In this document: positions 35,295 through 43,729 of the stretch, piece after piece
Numbering within the stretch: the stretch's first letter is position 1
Layout: each line of letters starts with the position of its first letter
Assembly (NCBI RefSeq): GCF_900637515.1
Contig: NZ_LR134375.1
Coordinates: 1,199,952 to 1,263,951 of the forward strand
DNA length: 64,000 nucleotides
Reading direction: 5' to 3'
Source of the DNA: Veillonella dispar
GTDB lineage: Bacteria > Bacillota > Negativicutes > Veillonellales > Veillonellaceae
Position numbers and translations under genes: made by a program
The notes under the pieces: model-generated
What the model saw: the letters and a program-made list of their open reading frames with translations, nothing else
What the model was told of the DNA's origin: nothing
Databases searched by the model: none

Positions 35295-37364
35295 TTATTT
35301 TAAACAATCCTTACGAGACAAGTTGATACGGCCTTGTTTATCGATTTCGATAACTTTTACCATAATCTCATCCCCTACATTTACTACATCTTCTACATTT
35401 TCAACGCGTTCTTTTGCAAGTTTGGAAATGTGTACAAGACCTTCTTTACCTGGTAATACCTCTACGAAAGCACCAAATGCCATCAAACGAGTTACTTTAC
35501 CAAGGTATACTTCACCTACTTCAACCTCTTTAGTAAGGTTTTCGATGATTTGTTGAGCTTTAGCAGCACCTTCTTGGTCTACAGAAGCGATGAATACTGT
35601 ACCATCATCTTCGATATCGATTTTAGCGCCTGTTTCATCGATAATACCACGAATTACTTTACCGCCAGAACCGATTACATCGCGAATCTTATCTGGATCG
35701 ATTTTCATTGTAATGATGCGTGGAGCATATTGAGACATTTGTTGACGTGGTTCAGCAATTGTATCAAGCATGATGCCCATAATATGCATACGACCTTTAT
35801 GAGCTTGTTCTAATGCTTCATGAAGGATTTCACGGGACAAGCCAGAAATCTTGATATCCATTTGAATAGCAGTTACGCCTTTTGCTGTACCAGCAACCTT
35901 GAAGTCCATATCGCCAAGAGCATCTTCCATACCTTGGATATCTGTTAAGATTGTGTAGTGTTCGCCTTGAGTTACAAGACCCATTGCAATACCAGCAACA
36001 GGAGCTTTAATAGGTACACCAGCATCCATCAAAGATAATGTGGAACCACATACAGATGCCATGGAACTAGAACCATTGGATTCCAATACTTCGGATACAA
36101 GACGCAATGCATATGGGAATTCTTCTTCGCTAGGAATAACAGGTACCAATGCACGTTCAGCCAACGCACCATGACCAATTTCACGACGGCCAGGACCGCG
36201 GGAGGAACGAGTTTCACCTACGGAGAAGGATGGGAAATTATAGTGGTGAATATAACGTTTTTCTGTTTCTAAACCAATGCCATCAATTGTTTGAGTTTCA
36301 GACAATGGAGCTACAGTAGCAACGTTCAATACTTGAGTTTGACCACGCGTAAATAAACCAGAACCATGTGTACGAGGTAATACACCTGTACGACAAGAGA
36401 TAGGACGTACTTCATCAAGTTTACGACCGTCTGGACGAATTTTTTCAACAGTAATCATATGACGCACGATTTCTTTTGTCATTGCATCAAATGCTTTATT
36501 TACATCCGCTAAGTTATCTGGGTAGATTTCTTCAAAGTGTGCTAATACATCGGCACGTACTTCGCTTTCTTGTGCATCACGTTGTTGTTTATCTGCACAA
36601 CGTACTGCTGCGTCAAGTTTATCATGACCATAGGCACGAACAGCTTCAGCAATTTCAGCAGGCACATCTTTGCTTTCGAATACGCGTTTTTCCTTGCCTA
36701 CTTTAGCTTTCATGTCTTCTTGGAAAGCTACGATTTTTTTGATTTCTTCATGAGCTGCCATGATAACTTCAAGAATAGTTTCTTCTGGAACCTCTTGAGC
36801 ACCACCTTCAACCATGAGGATAGCATCTTTTGTACCAGCTACAACAATATTAAGATCTGTTGCTTCCAATTGTTCTTTTGTTGGATTAACAATAAATTCA
36901 CCATTGATACGACCCATGCGAACGCCTGCGATAGGACCATTCCAAGGAATATCAGAAATAGACAATGCAGCGGAAGCGCCAATCATACCACAGATTGCAG
37001 GATCACAATCTTGGTCAACAGACATAACAGTTGCCACTACGTGTACTTCATTACGTACACCTTTATCGAATAATGGACGAATAGGACGGTCAATCAAACG
37101 GCTATTCAAAATCGCAGATTCAGGTGGACGCGCTTCACGTTTAATAAAGCCACCTGGTAAACGACCAACAGCGTACATTTTTTCTTCATAGTCTACTGTA
37201 AGTGGGAAGAAATCGATATCCTTCGCCTCTTTAGAACCTGTAGCGGTAACGAGTACACGAGTATCGCCATAACCAACCATTACAGCACCGCCAGCTTGTT
37301 TTGCAAGTTCCCCAGTCTCGATCGTAAGCGTACGACCAGCTAGGTCCATTTGGAATTGTTCCAT
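35295..37364 (-). CDS. pnp: Polyribonucleotide nucleotidyltransferase (PNPase)
   Basis: 689 aa. Two RNase PH domains (about 1-215 and 305-545) joined by a helical linker, then KH (about 550-610, with [20 protein letters not shown]) and S1 (about 620-689). PNPase degrades RNA 3' to 5' with phosphate and is part of the RNA decay machinery. It follows rpsO, as in most bacteria. A hairpin and a possible short transcript lie between the two (37453-37549). AGGAGG precedes the ATG. Confidence 0.96.
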   Translation of the reverse strand: MEQFQMDLAGRTLTIETGELAKQAGGAVMVGYGDTRVLVTATGSKEAKDIDFFPLTVDYEEKMYAVGRLPGGFIKREARPPESAILNSRLIDRPIRPLFDKGVRNEVHVVATVMSVDQDCDPAICGMIGASAALSISDIPWNGPIAGVRMGRINGEFIVNPTKEQLEATDLNIVVAGTKDAILMVEGGAQEVPEETILEVIMAAHEEIKKIVAFQEDMKAKVGKEKRVFESKDVPAEIAEAVRAYGHDKLDAAVRCADKQQRDAQESEVRADVLAHFEEIYPDNLADVNKAFDAMTKEIVRHMITVEKIRPDGRKLDEVRPISCRTGVLPRTHGSGLFTRGQTQVLNVATVAPLSETQTIDGIGLETEKRYIHHYNFPSFSVGETRSSRGPGRREIGHGALAERALVPVIPSEEEFPYALRLVSEVLESNGSSSMASVCGSTLSLMDAGVPIKAPVAGIAMGLVTQGEHYTILTDIQGMEDALGDMDFKVAGTAKGVTAIQMDIKISGLSREILHEALEQAHKGRMHIMGIMLDTIAEPRQQMSQYAPRIITMKIDPDKIRDVIGSGGKVIRGIIDETGAKIDIEDDGTVFIASVDQEGAAKAQQIIENLTKEVEVGEVYLGKVTRLMAFGAFVEVLPGKEGLVHISKLAKERVENVEDVVNVGDEIMVKVIEIDKQGRINLSRKDCLK

Positions 37365-37452
37365 TCCTATTCCTCCTAAAAATCTTCTTATATGTATACT
37401 TTTTTATTATATATCATCAAGAAAAAATAAGCTAATTATTATAGCAATTAGC

Positions 37453-37535
37453 ACAATAAAAAGGACAGAGTTGCCGCTCTGTCCTTTTTTTCGTGTTGCC
37501 ACAATTGAATATCGGCATTCGTTTCCCTTTGCCTA
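37453..37535 (-). ncRNA. Possible small RNA or attenuated leader between rpsO and pnp
   Basis: An extended -10 box TGTTATAAT (37549-37541) is followed about 50 nt later by a strong terminator-like hairpin: 13-bp stem, 37458-37470 with 37477-37489, then five T on the minus strand. This would give a transcript of about 80 nt ending before pnp. It holds a 28-codon frame from ATG 37518 with an AAGGGA site, which runs through the hairpin. Either a leader with attenuation of pnp or a separate small RNA is possible; neither is proven. Confidence 0.5.
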
Positions 37536-37562
37536 TCGTTATTATAACATAGAGAAATAAAA

Positions 37563-37588
37563 TAAAAAAGCCGTCCTATAGGACGGCT
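37563..37588 (-). terminator. Terminator after rpsO
   Basis: Perfect 8-bp GC-rich stem AGCCGTCC (37569-37576) and GGACGGCT (37581-37588) with a TATA loop, then six T on the minus strand. It lies 7 nt after the rpsO stop. Confidence 0.88.
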
Positions 37589-37595
37589 AGTTTTA

Positions 37596-37862
37596 TTATT
37601 TACGAAGACCAAGACGTTCGATAAGGGAACGGTAACGTTCGATATCTTTACGACGAAGGTAGTCAAGCATGTTACGGCGTTGACCAACCAATTTCAACAA
37701 ACCACGACGGGAATGATGGTCTTTTTTGTGTTCTTTCAAGTGATCTGTTAAGTATTGGATGCGGCTTGTCAAAATCGCAACTTGTACTTCTGGAGAACCA
37801 GTGTCACCTTCATGAGTAGCGTATTCTTTAATTACTGCTAATTTAGCTTCTGTAGTTAACAT
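37596..37862 (-). CDS. rpsO: 30S ribosomal protein S15
   Basis: 88 aa, the standard length. The S15 signature [19 protein letters not shown] and the C-terminal [13 protein letters not shown] are present. It binds the three-way junction of 16S rRNA and often represses its own translation by binding the leader. AGGAGG precedes the ATG; the leader of about 90 nt forms a hairpin (37893-37938). Confidence 0.97.
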   Translation of the reverse strand: MLTTEAKLAVIKEYATHEGDTGSPEVQVAILTSRIQYLTDHLKEHKKDHHSRRGLLKLVGQRRNMLDYLRRKDIERYRSLIERLGLRK

Positions 37863-37892
37863 TAATGTTACCTCCTAAAAAATAAATAATCC

Positions 37893-37938
37893 CGATAAGC
37901 TTAAGTAACCGTTGGAGATTCGAATACTTCGCTTACGA
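37893..37938 (-). promoter_or_regulatory. Structured leader of rpsO
   Basis: On the minus strand CGTAAGC pairs with GCTTATCG (7 bp with one bulged U), enclosing AAGTA with TACTT. The helix ends about 30 nt before the rpsO start. Such leaders bind S15 for feedback control in several bacterial groups; binding here is inferred. Confidence 0.5.
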
Positions 37939-37958
37939 TATGTCTTACGACCTTATTT

Positions 37959-37987
37959 AGTATACAGTATCTACCTTATCTTGTAAA
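37959..37987 (-). promoter_or_regulatory. Promoter of rpsO
   Basis: Minus strand: TTTACA (37987-37982), 17 nt, TATACT (37964-37959). It predicts a leader of about 90 nt. Confidence 0.8.
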
Positions 37988-38003
37988 GAATAAATACAGT
38001 AAA

Positions 38004-38030
38004 TAAACAAAAGAGGGCCACAGCCCTCTT
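38004..38030 (-). terminator. Terminator after the COG2984-type ABC operon
   Basis: Perfect 8-bp stem AAGAGGGC (38011-38018) and GCCCTCTT (38023-38030) with a CACA loop, followed by a T-rich run on the minus strand. It starts 4 nt after the ATPase stop codon. Confidence 0.85.
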
Positions 38031-38033
38031 CTA

Positions 38034-38831
38034 TTATTTTGCGCCAAGCACCATGCGGTCGCTCAATGCATTTTCCCCAGCTACTTCAAATTTTTGTAAT
38101 AAATCGGCAACTGTTAATTTTTTCTTTTCTTCCCCTTTTACATCATAAATAATGCGACCAGCATCCATCATGATGAGGCGATTACCAAAGCGCAATGCAT
38201 CACGCATATTATGGGTAATCATAAGAGTTGTCAAATTATGTTCTGACACGAGTTTATCTGTTAATTGCAAAACATTTTCTGCAGTCTTAGGGTCAAGAGC
38301 CGCTGTATGTTCGTCCAGTAATAAAAGGTCTGGACGAAGCATAGTAGCCATCAACAATGTAATAGATTGACGTTGACCACCAGATAACAAGCCCATACGA
38401 GCAGATAAACGATCTTCAAGGCCTAAACCTAATAATGCAAGGCGTTCTTTGAAGAATGCTTGTTCACTATCTTTGAAAGCCCATTTAAGACCTAAGTTTT
38501 TACCACGGCGCATAGCAAGTATCAAGTTTTCCTCAATTTGCATATTGCCTGCCGTACCAACCATAGGATCTTGGAATACACGACCAATGTATTTAGCACG
38601 TTTGTATTCTGGCATTTTTGTTACATCAATATCATTAATAGTAATGGATCCTTCATCTACTGGGAATACACCAGCGATGGAGTTTAGTAACGTACTTTTA
38701 CCAGCACCATTACCACCGATTACAGTACAGAAATCGCCTTCTTCTAATCGAAGATCAATACCTTGAAGAGCAGTTTTTTCATTGATTGTGCCCTTAAAGA
38801 AGGTTTTTACCATATTTTTTACTTCTAACAT
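38034..38831 (-). CDS. ABC transporter ATP-binding protein, TrpZ/COG1101 type
   Basis: 265 aa. Walker A IGGNGAGKST (about 38-47), Q-loop RVFQDPMVG, signature LLSGGQRQSITLLMATM, Walker B LLLLDEHTAALDP and the switch His in MITHNMRDAL. The DEHTAALDP wording is typical of the group that pairs with COG4120 permeases and COG2984 binding proteins, some of which import tryptophan (TrpXYZ of streptococci). Last gene of a four-gene operon, 10 nt after the permease. Substrate not determinable from sequence. Confidence 0.9.
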   Translation of the reverse strand: MLEVKNMVKTFFKGTINEKTALQGIDLRLEEGDFCTVIGGNGAGKSTLLNSIAGVFPVDEGSITINDIDVTKMPEYKRAKYIGRVFQDPMVGTAGNMQIEENLILAMRRGKNLGLKWAFKDSEQAFFKERLALLGLGLEDRLSARMGLLSGGQRQSITLLMATMLRPDLLLLDEHTAALDPKTAENVLQLTDKLVSEHNLTTLMITHNMRDALRFGNRLIMMDAGRIIYDVKGEEKKKLTVADLLQKFEVAGENALSDRMVLGAK

Positions 38832-38841
38832 AGTGTCCTCC

Positions 38842-39717
38842 TTAACGAGCCAACCATTTTGCTTTCAATGTAGGTAAGGAAAGCGCGATGGCAACAAGAA
38901 TAGCAGTGAACAATTTCAAATCGTTTGGTGGCATACCCATATAGAGTACAGCTGCAATAACGATACGATATACGATAGAACCAAGGACTACAGCGATGAG
39001 GCTACGTACGAAGGATTTTGTACCAAATACTACCTCACCGATAATTACGGAAGCCAAGCCGATTACGATAGTACCAATACCCATACCTACGTCGGCAAAG
39101 CCTTGGAATTGGCCAATCAATGCACCAGACATACCAACAAAACCGTTGGAAATCAAAAGACCAAGAACGATCATGTTGTCAGTATTTACACCTTGAGCAC
39201 GAATCATTTGAGGGTTAACACCTGTTGCACGTAATGCTGTACCAATTTCTGTACCGAAGAACCAGAATAGTAATAAGCATACTACAACAGCTACGATAAC
39301 ACCTACGATAGCTGCAGACCACATATTTGGTGTGTGGAGTACGCTACCAATAATTGTATAAATTGTATCCATACGAAGCAAAGATACATTAGCTTTCCCC
39401 ATAATATGAAGATTAATGGAGTATAAAGCAATCATTGTTAAGATACCAGCTAGCAATGCAGGAATCTTTAATTTTGTATGAATCCATCCTGTCACAGCAC
39501 CTGCAGCCATACCACCAATGCCGGCAATCAAAATAGAAAGAATTGGGTTCATACCACTAGTAATTAAAATTGCGGAAATAGCCGCCCCCATTGGGAACGT
39601 ACCTTCTACGGTTAAGTCAGCCACATCTAATACACGGAAGGTGATGAATACACCAACCGCTAACAAAGACCATAAAAGACCTGTTGTTATGGTGCCTACC
39701 ACTAAATCTAACATCAA
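38842..39717 (-). CDS. ABC transporter permease, COG4120 type
   Basis: 291 aa with about eight to nine hydrophobic segments, related to branched-chain amino acid type permeases. The stretch VADLTVEGTFPMGAAISA near residue 35 is typical of COG4120. It forms the channel for the two neighbouring binding lipoproteins and the ATPase. It lies 8 nt after the second binding-protein gene. Likely substrates for the group are tryptophan or related aromatic compounds; this is by analogy only. Confidence 0.88.
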   Translation of the reverse strand: MMLDLVVGTITTGLLWSLLAVGVFITFRVLDVADLTVEGTFPMGAAISAILITSGMNPILSILIAGIGGMAAGAVTGWIHTKLKIPALLAGILTMIALYSINLHIMGKANVSLLRMDTIYTIIGSVLHTPNMWSAAIVGVIVAVVVCLLLFWFFGTEIGTALRATGVNPQMIRAQGVNTDNMIVLGLLISNGFVGMSGALIGQFQGFADVGMGIGTIVIGLASVIIGEVVFGTKSFVRSLIAVVLGSIVYRIVIAAVLYMGMPPNDLKLFTAILVAIALSLPTLKAKWLAR

Positions 39718-39725
39718 AATCTCCT

Positions 39726-40706
39726 CTATTGTTTCATATCTTTACGAAGTGCTTCAGGAATTGTGATACCTAATTTTTTAGCACGTTCTTCATTAACAGT
39801 TAACTTAATATCTTTTTGTGTTTCAATGGCTAAATCAGAAATTTTAGCTTCACCAGAAAGCACTTTTGCAGCCATTAAACCAGTTTGATAACCTAATTTA
39901 TAGTAGTCAACAGAATATGTTGCCACACCACCAGTCATTGTCATACCTTCATCGGCAGCAAATACTGGAATTTTAGCAGCATCAGTAATTTGAGCTAAGT
40001 TAGCCATAGCAGATGCCAACACATTATCAGTTGGTGTATAAATAGCTTGTACATCTTGGTTTACAAGATTTGTAGCCGCTTGTTGAATATCGTTTACGTT
40101 GGATACAGTTGCTTCTACAACAGTGATACCTTTAGTAGCTGCATAAGCTTTCATTTTTTCAACTTGAAGTTGGGAGTTGATTTCAGAAGATGTATAAATT
40201 GCACCAATACGTTTTACATTTGGTACCAATGCCATAATAAGGTCAACTTCTTTTTCTACAGGTGTCATATCAGATGTACCAGATACATTACCACCTGGAT
40301 GTTCATTAGATTGAACGAGTTTTGCTGTTACGTAATCTGTAATAGCAGTCCCCATGATAGGAATATCATGAGATGCGTTTGCCATAGTTTGTGCTGATGG
40401 CGTTGCGATGGCTAATACCAAATCCTTTTTATCAGATACAAAGCGTTGAGCAATACTATTCAAATTAGATTGGTCGGCTTGAGCATTTTGTTGGTCTAAT
40501 TTAATGTTCTCTCCATCTTTATAACCTTTAGATGCAAGGCCATCAACAAACCCTTTGTTAGCAGCATCAAGGGATGGATGTTCTACCAATTGAATAACAC
40601 CGATTTTCTTTTGATCATTAGTTGCTGTATTGGAACCGCAACCAGCTACCATTGCCATAATAGAGATAGCACTAAGTGCTACTGCAATACCTTTTTTCCA
40701 GTTCAT
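39726..40706 (-). CDS. ABC transporter substrate-binding lipoprotein, COG2984, second copy
   Basis: 326 aa. Lipoprotein signal with lipobox VAGC (Cys23), then a periplasmic binding fold of the TrpX/COG2984 family. It is closely similar along its whole length to the protein encoded just upstream, with shared blocks such as ANKGFVDGL/ANKGFVDAL, QQNAQADQSNLNSIAQRFVSD and NEHPGGNVSGTSDM, so the pair arose by tandem duplication. It lies 24 nt after the first copy and 8 nt before the permease. Confidence 0.9.
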   Translation of the reverse strand: MNWKKGIAVALSAISIMAMVAGCGSNTATNDQKKIGVIQLVEHPSLDAANKGFVDGLASKGYKDGENIKLDQQNAQADQSNLNSIAQRFVSDKKDLVLAIATPSAQTMANASHDIPIMGTAITDYVTAKLVQSNEHPGGNVSGTSDMTPVEKEVDLIMALVPNVKRIGAIYTSSEINSQLQVEKMKAYAATKGITVVEATVSNVNDIQQAATNLVNQDVQAIYTPTDNVLASAMANLAQITDAAKIPVFAADEGMTMTGGVATYSVDYYKLGYQTGLMAAKVLSGEAKISDLAIETQKDIKLTVNEERAKKLGITIPEALRKDMKQ

Positions 40707-40730
40707 ATGTAACTCCTTACCAGTTGTGTA

Positions 40731-41708
40731 TTAAATCATAGTTGCTTTGTTCATCAATTCTTCTGGTAATGTGATGCCCAATTTTTGTAATTTATCTTTA
40801 CTTACAACTAATTTAAATTCTTTTTGCATTTCAATAGGCATATCTTCAATTTTAGCTTCACCAGTTAAAATTTTAGCTGCCATTAAACCTGTTTGGTATC
40901 CAAGTTTGTAGTAATCTACGGACAAGGACATTACAGCACCACCTTTTACGTGGTTATCTTCGCCGCCAAACACAGGAATTTTTGCTGGATCGGTAATCGC
41001 TACAAGATTGCTCATCGCAGAAGCTACAACATTATCTGTTGGTACATAAATTGCATCTACATGTTGAGATACAAGATTTTGTGCTGCTTGTTGAATATCG
41101 TTTACATTAGAAACGGTAACCTCTTCAACCTTAATACCTTTTGTAGCTGCGTAAGCTTTCATTTTCTCGACTTGAATTTGAGAGTTTACTTCACTAGAGC
41201 TATAAATAGTACCAATTGTCTTAGCATTTGGTAATACTTTTAAAATTAAATCAACTTGTTGTTCTACAGGGTTCATATCAGATGTACCAGATACATTGCC
41301 GCCAGGATGTTCATTAGATTTAACAAGTTTAGCTGCTTCATAATCAGTAATAGCAGTACCCAAGATTGGAATATCGTGAGTTGCATTCGCCATAGATTGA
41401 GCTGCTGGTGTAGCAATCGCTAAAATTAAGTTTTTACGATCAGATACAAAACGCTGTGCAATGCTGTTCAAATTAGATTGATCTGCTTGTGCATTCTGTT
41501 GGTCAAAGGTGATTTTATCAGCTAAGCCCTTTTCTTTTAGAGCATCAACAAAACCTTTGTTTGCTGCATCAAGTGCAGGATGTTCTACCAGTTGTACTAC
41601 GCCAACCTTGTATTCACCATTAGATGTTGTTCCATTGGAGCCACAGCCTGTAAATGCCATTAATGCTGCCGCCGTGAGCGCTAGGGCAATACCTTTTTTT
41701 AAATTCAT
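40731..41708 (-). CDS. ABC transporter substrate-binding lipoprotein, COG2984, first copy
   Basis: 325 aa. Lipobox FTGC (Cys22). Same COG2984 fold as the downstream copy; differences cluster in the C-terminal half (for example GGEDNHVKGGAVMSLSVDYY against AADEGMTMTGGVATYSVDYY), which lines the ligand site in this family and could change specificity. First gene of the operon, with promoter 41748-41776 and a palindrome across the -35 box. A permease serving two binding proteins is common. Confidence 0.9.
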   Translation of the reverse strand: MNLKKGIALALTAAALMAFTGCGSNGTTSNGEYKVGVVQLVEHPALDAANKGFVDALKEKGLADKITFDQQNAQADQSNLNSIAQRFVSDRKNLILAIATPAAQSMANATHDIPILGTAITDYEAAKLVKSNEHPGGNVSGTSDMNPVEQQVDLILKVLPNAKTIGTIYSSSEVNSQIQVEKMKAYAATKGIKVEEVTVSNVNDIQQAAQNLVSQHVDAIYVPTDNVVASAMSNLVAITDPAKIPVFGGEDNHVKGGAVMSLSVDYYKLGYQTGLMAAKILTGEAKIEDMPIEMQKEFKLVVSKDKLQKLGITLPEELMNKATMI

Positions 41709-41747
41709 GGGGATTTCCTTCCTATCTGCAATGACTATAATACATCT

Positions 41748-41776
41748 ATTATAAACAAATTTCTTTACTACATCAA
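41748..41776 (-). promoter_or_regulatory. Promoter of the COG2984-type ABC operon with overlapping palindrome
   Basis: Minus strand: TTGATG (41776-41771), 17 nt, perfect TATAAT (41753-41748). The sequence CTACATCAATGTAG (41769-41782) is an inverted repeat of 6-bp arms centred on the -35 box, a possible repressor site. A further short inverted repeat, TGTCC and GGACA, lies upstream at about 41804-41820. Confidence 0.75.
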
Positions 41777-41839
41777 TGTAGCAGATTAAAGTATTTTACA
41801 TTTGTCCATTTATAGGACACATAAAAATTTGAAATCCTC

Positions 41840-42217
41840 TTATTTTTCAAGCGATGCTAACATGTCTTCTGTTAGCTCATTGGCCGCTAAAATATAGTCT
41901 TTAAGGGTCCCTTTATCGAGAGCAACCTTCATAACAGGCACTTCAAATGGATCAAGGATAACACACATTAAAATTTCACCTGTTACATAATACCCAACAA
42001 CAGCTTCCCCTTCTTCAGGATCTAACGTTTCACGCTTTACTGTTACACAGTAAGGTTTCATTACCTGTGCTGCAGCTTCTGCTACCTCTTCACGATTTGC
42101 AATATACTCTTCTGCCTTTGTTTCAGGAATATCAAAGATATCCACCTTTACAGTCTTAACCTCTGTAGCCTCTCCCTTAGCTGCCTCTATAGCTGCACCT
42201 AAATCTGTTTGCTTCAT
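41840..42217 (-). CDS. Protein of unknown function
   Basis: 125 aa; I do not recognise it. It is acidic and soluble, without a signal or membrane segment, with a predicted helix (about 30-55) and strands around VVGYYVTGEILMCVILDPFEVPV. A single cysteine pair position (Cys57 region and the one in LMCVIL) has no obvious metal motif. It lies downstream of the M18 aminopeptidase, with a hairpin (42237-42259) in the 50-nt gap, and upstream of the transporter promoter on the same strand. No terminator follows it that I can see. Confidence 0.75.
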   Translation of the reverse strand: MKQTDLGAAIEAAKGEATEVKTVKVDIFDIPETKAEEYIANREEVAEAAAQVMKPYCVTVKRETLDPEEGEAVVGYYVTGEILMCVILDPFEVPVMKVALDKGTLKDYILAANELTEDMLASLEK

Positions 42218-42267
42218 ATATACCTCACATAGAATGGACTTTCACCAATGGTGAAAGCCCCATAATT

Positions 42268-43659
42268 TTAGATTGATTCATCAGCTGCATTTAAGAATGC
42301 AACATAGCATTGTTTAGCCTCGTAAATATCCGCCTTAGACGTAACCTCCCATGGAGCATGCATGCTAAGCACGGCTACGCCACAGTCGATAACATTCATA
42401 CCGTATAAGGCCATGATGTACGCAATGGTACCACCACCGCCAAGGTCAACCTTACCAAGCTCTGCAGTTTGATATGTTACATTATTAGATTCCATGACAC
42501 GACGAATAAAGCCCATATATTCAGCATTCGCATCATTGGAACCAGATTTACCACGAGAACCAGTAAATTTATTGAATACAACACCCATACCTAGGTAAGA
42601 TGCATTTTTCTTTTCGAAAGCAGATGCATATAGCGGATCATAGCCAGCACTAACGTCGGAAGATAACATACGAGAATTTTCCAATGTACGTCGTACACTT
42701 ACAGAGTTAGGTTTTCCCATAAGGGTAAGCACTTCTGCTACTGCATTTTCAAAGAAACGAGATTGCATACCAGTAGCGCCCACAGAACCTATTTCCTCTT
42801 TATCTACAAGCAAACAACAAGTCGTACGTTTTACATTGTCTACCTCAAGCATAGCCACTAAAGATGTATACGCACAAACGCGATCATCTTGACCATAAGC
42901 CATAACCATGGAGCGGTCAAAGCCCATATCACGAGCTTTTCCTGCTGGTACGATTTCAAGCTCTGCAGATAACAAATCACGTTCTACGAAGCCATATTCT
43001 TTTTCAAGGAGGTTATTAATAAATTTCGTAACCCCTTCTTTTTCTTCATCTTTTACAGGACGACTGCCGATAAGTAAATCGAGGGCCTCCCCTTCAATTA
43101 CCTTTGCTGCATTCTTTTGCATTTGTTCTTGGCCCAAATGAGGTAACAAGTCAGTAATGCAGAATACAGGGTCATTTTCTTTATCACCAATATTAATGTT
43201 GATACGTGTGCCATCTGTTTTAACTACAACGCCATGAATAGCAAGAGGCATAGCAACCCAGTGGTATTTCTTAATGCCCCCATAGTAATGTGTATCCCAA
43301 AACACTAAATTACTATCTTCATATTGTGGGTTTTGCTTTACATCGATACGTGGAGAGTCAATATGAGCACCTAAAATATTCATACCCAACTCAATATCAT
43401 CGGTACCAATGTTAAATAAAGCAATGGATTTATCCATATGTGTGTAATAAATCTTGTCACCTGCTTTAATTGGTGTATTGGATTTAATAATATCTTTTAA
43501 GTTTACATATCCTTTAGCTTCTGCAAATTCAACAGCTTGTACAACGCATTCACGTTCTGTTTTACCATTATCTAAAAATTGACGATATGTATCACTTAAG
43601 GCATATACCTTTTCCATTGTGGCATCATCATAATTATGCCAAGCATATTTACGTTCCAT
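42268..43659 (-). CDS. M18 family zinc aminopeptidase, first of two
   Basis: 463 aa. The two-zinc aminopeptidase pattern is visible: GAHIDSPRIDV (His and Asp ligands), DKEEIGSVGATG (catalytic and bridging Glu) and the C-terminal SMHAPWEVTSKAD with a ligand His. This is the M18 subgroup once called aminopeptidase I. It removes N-terminal residues from peptides in the cytoplasm. A second, different M18 enzyme is encoded at 55833-57179. The start follows AAAGGAT. Confidence 0.92.
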   Translation of the reverse strand: MERKYAWHNYDDATMEKVYALSDTYRQFLDNGKTERECVVQAVEFAEAKGYVNLKDIIKSNTPIKAGDKIYYTHMDKSIALFNIGTDDIELGMNILGAHIDSPRIDVKQNPQYEDSNLVFWDTHYYGGIKKYHWVAMPLAIHGVVVKTDGTRININIGDKENDPVFCITDLLPHLGQEQMQKNAAKVIEGEALDLLIGSRPVKDEEKEGVTKFINNLLEKEYGFVERDLLSAELEIVPAGKARDMGFDRSMVMAYGQDDRVCAYTSLVAMLEVDNVKRTTCCLLVDKEEIGSVGATGMQSRFFENAVAEVLTLMGKPNSVSVRRTLENSRMLSSDVSAGYDPLYASAFEKKNASYLGMGVVFNKFTGSRGKSGSNDANAEYMGFIRRVMESNNVTYQTAELGKVDLGGGGTIAYIMALYGMNVIDCGVAVLSMHAPWEVTSKADIYEAKQCYVAFLNAADESI

Positions 43660-43729
43660 AATCTATCCTTTCTATAAGCTCACAGTTTAACCATTACGGC
43701 TCTATCGTTGTGAACTTGCATTAACAATA

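Noticed and set aside
36476-37191. Several plus-strand open frames opposite pnp
   Set aside because: Antisense shadows of a highly expressed gene; His/Ser-rich with no domain pattern or ribosome site.
42237-42259. Rho-independent terminator between the M18 gene and the orphan gene
   Set aside because: A stem CTTTCACC/GGTGAAAG is there, but no T run follows on the minus strand, so it is at best an intercistronic hairpin.
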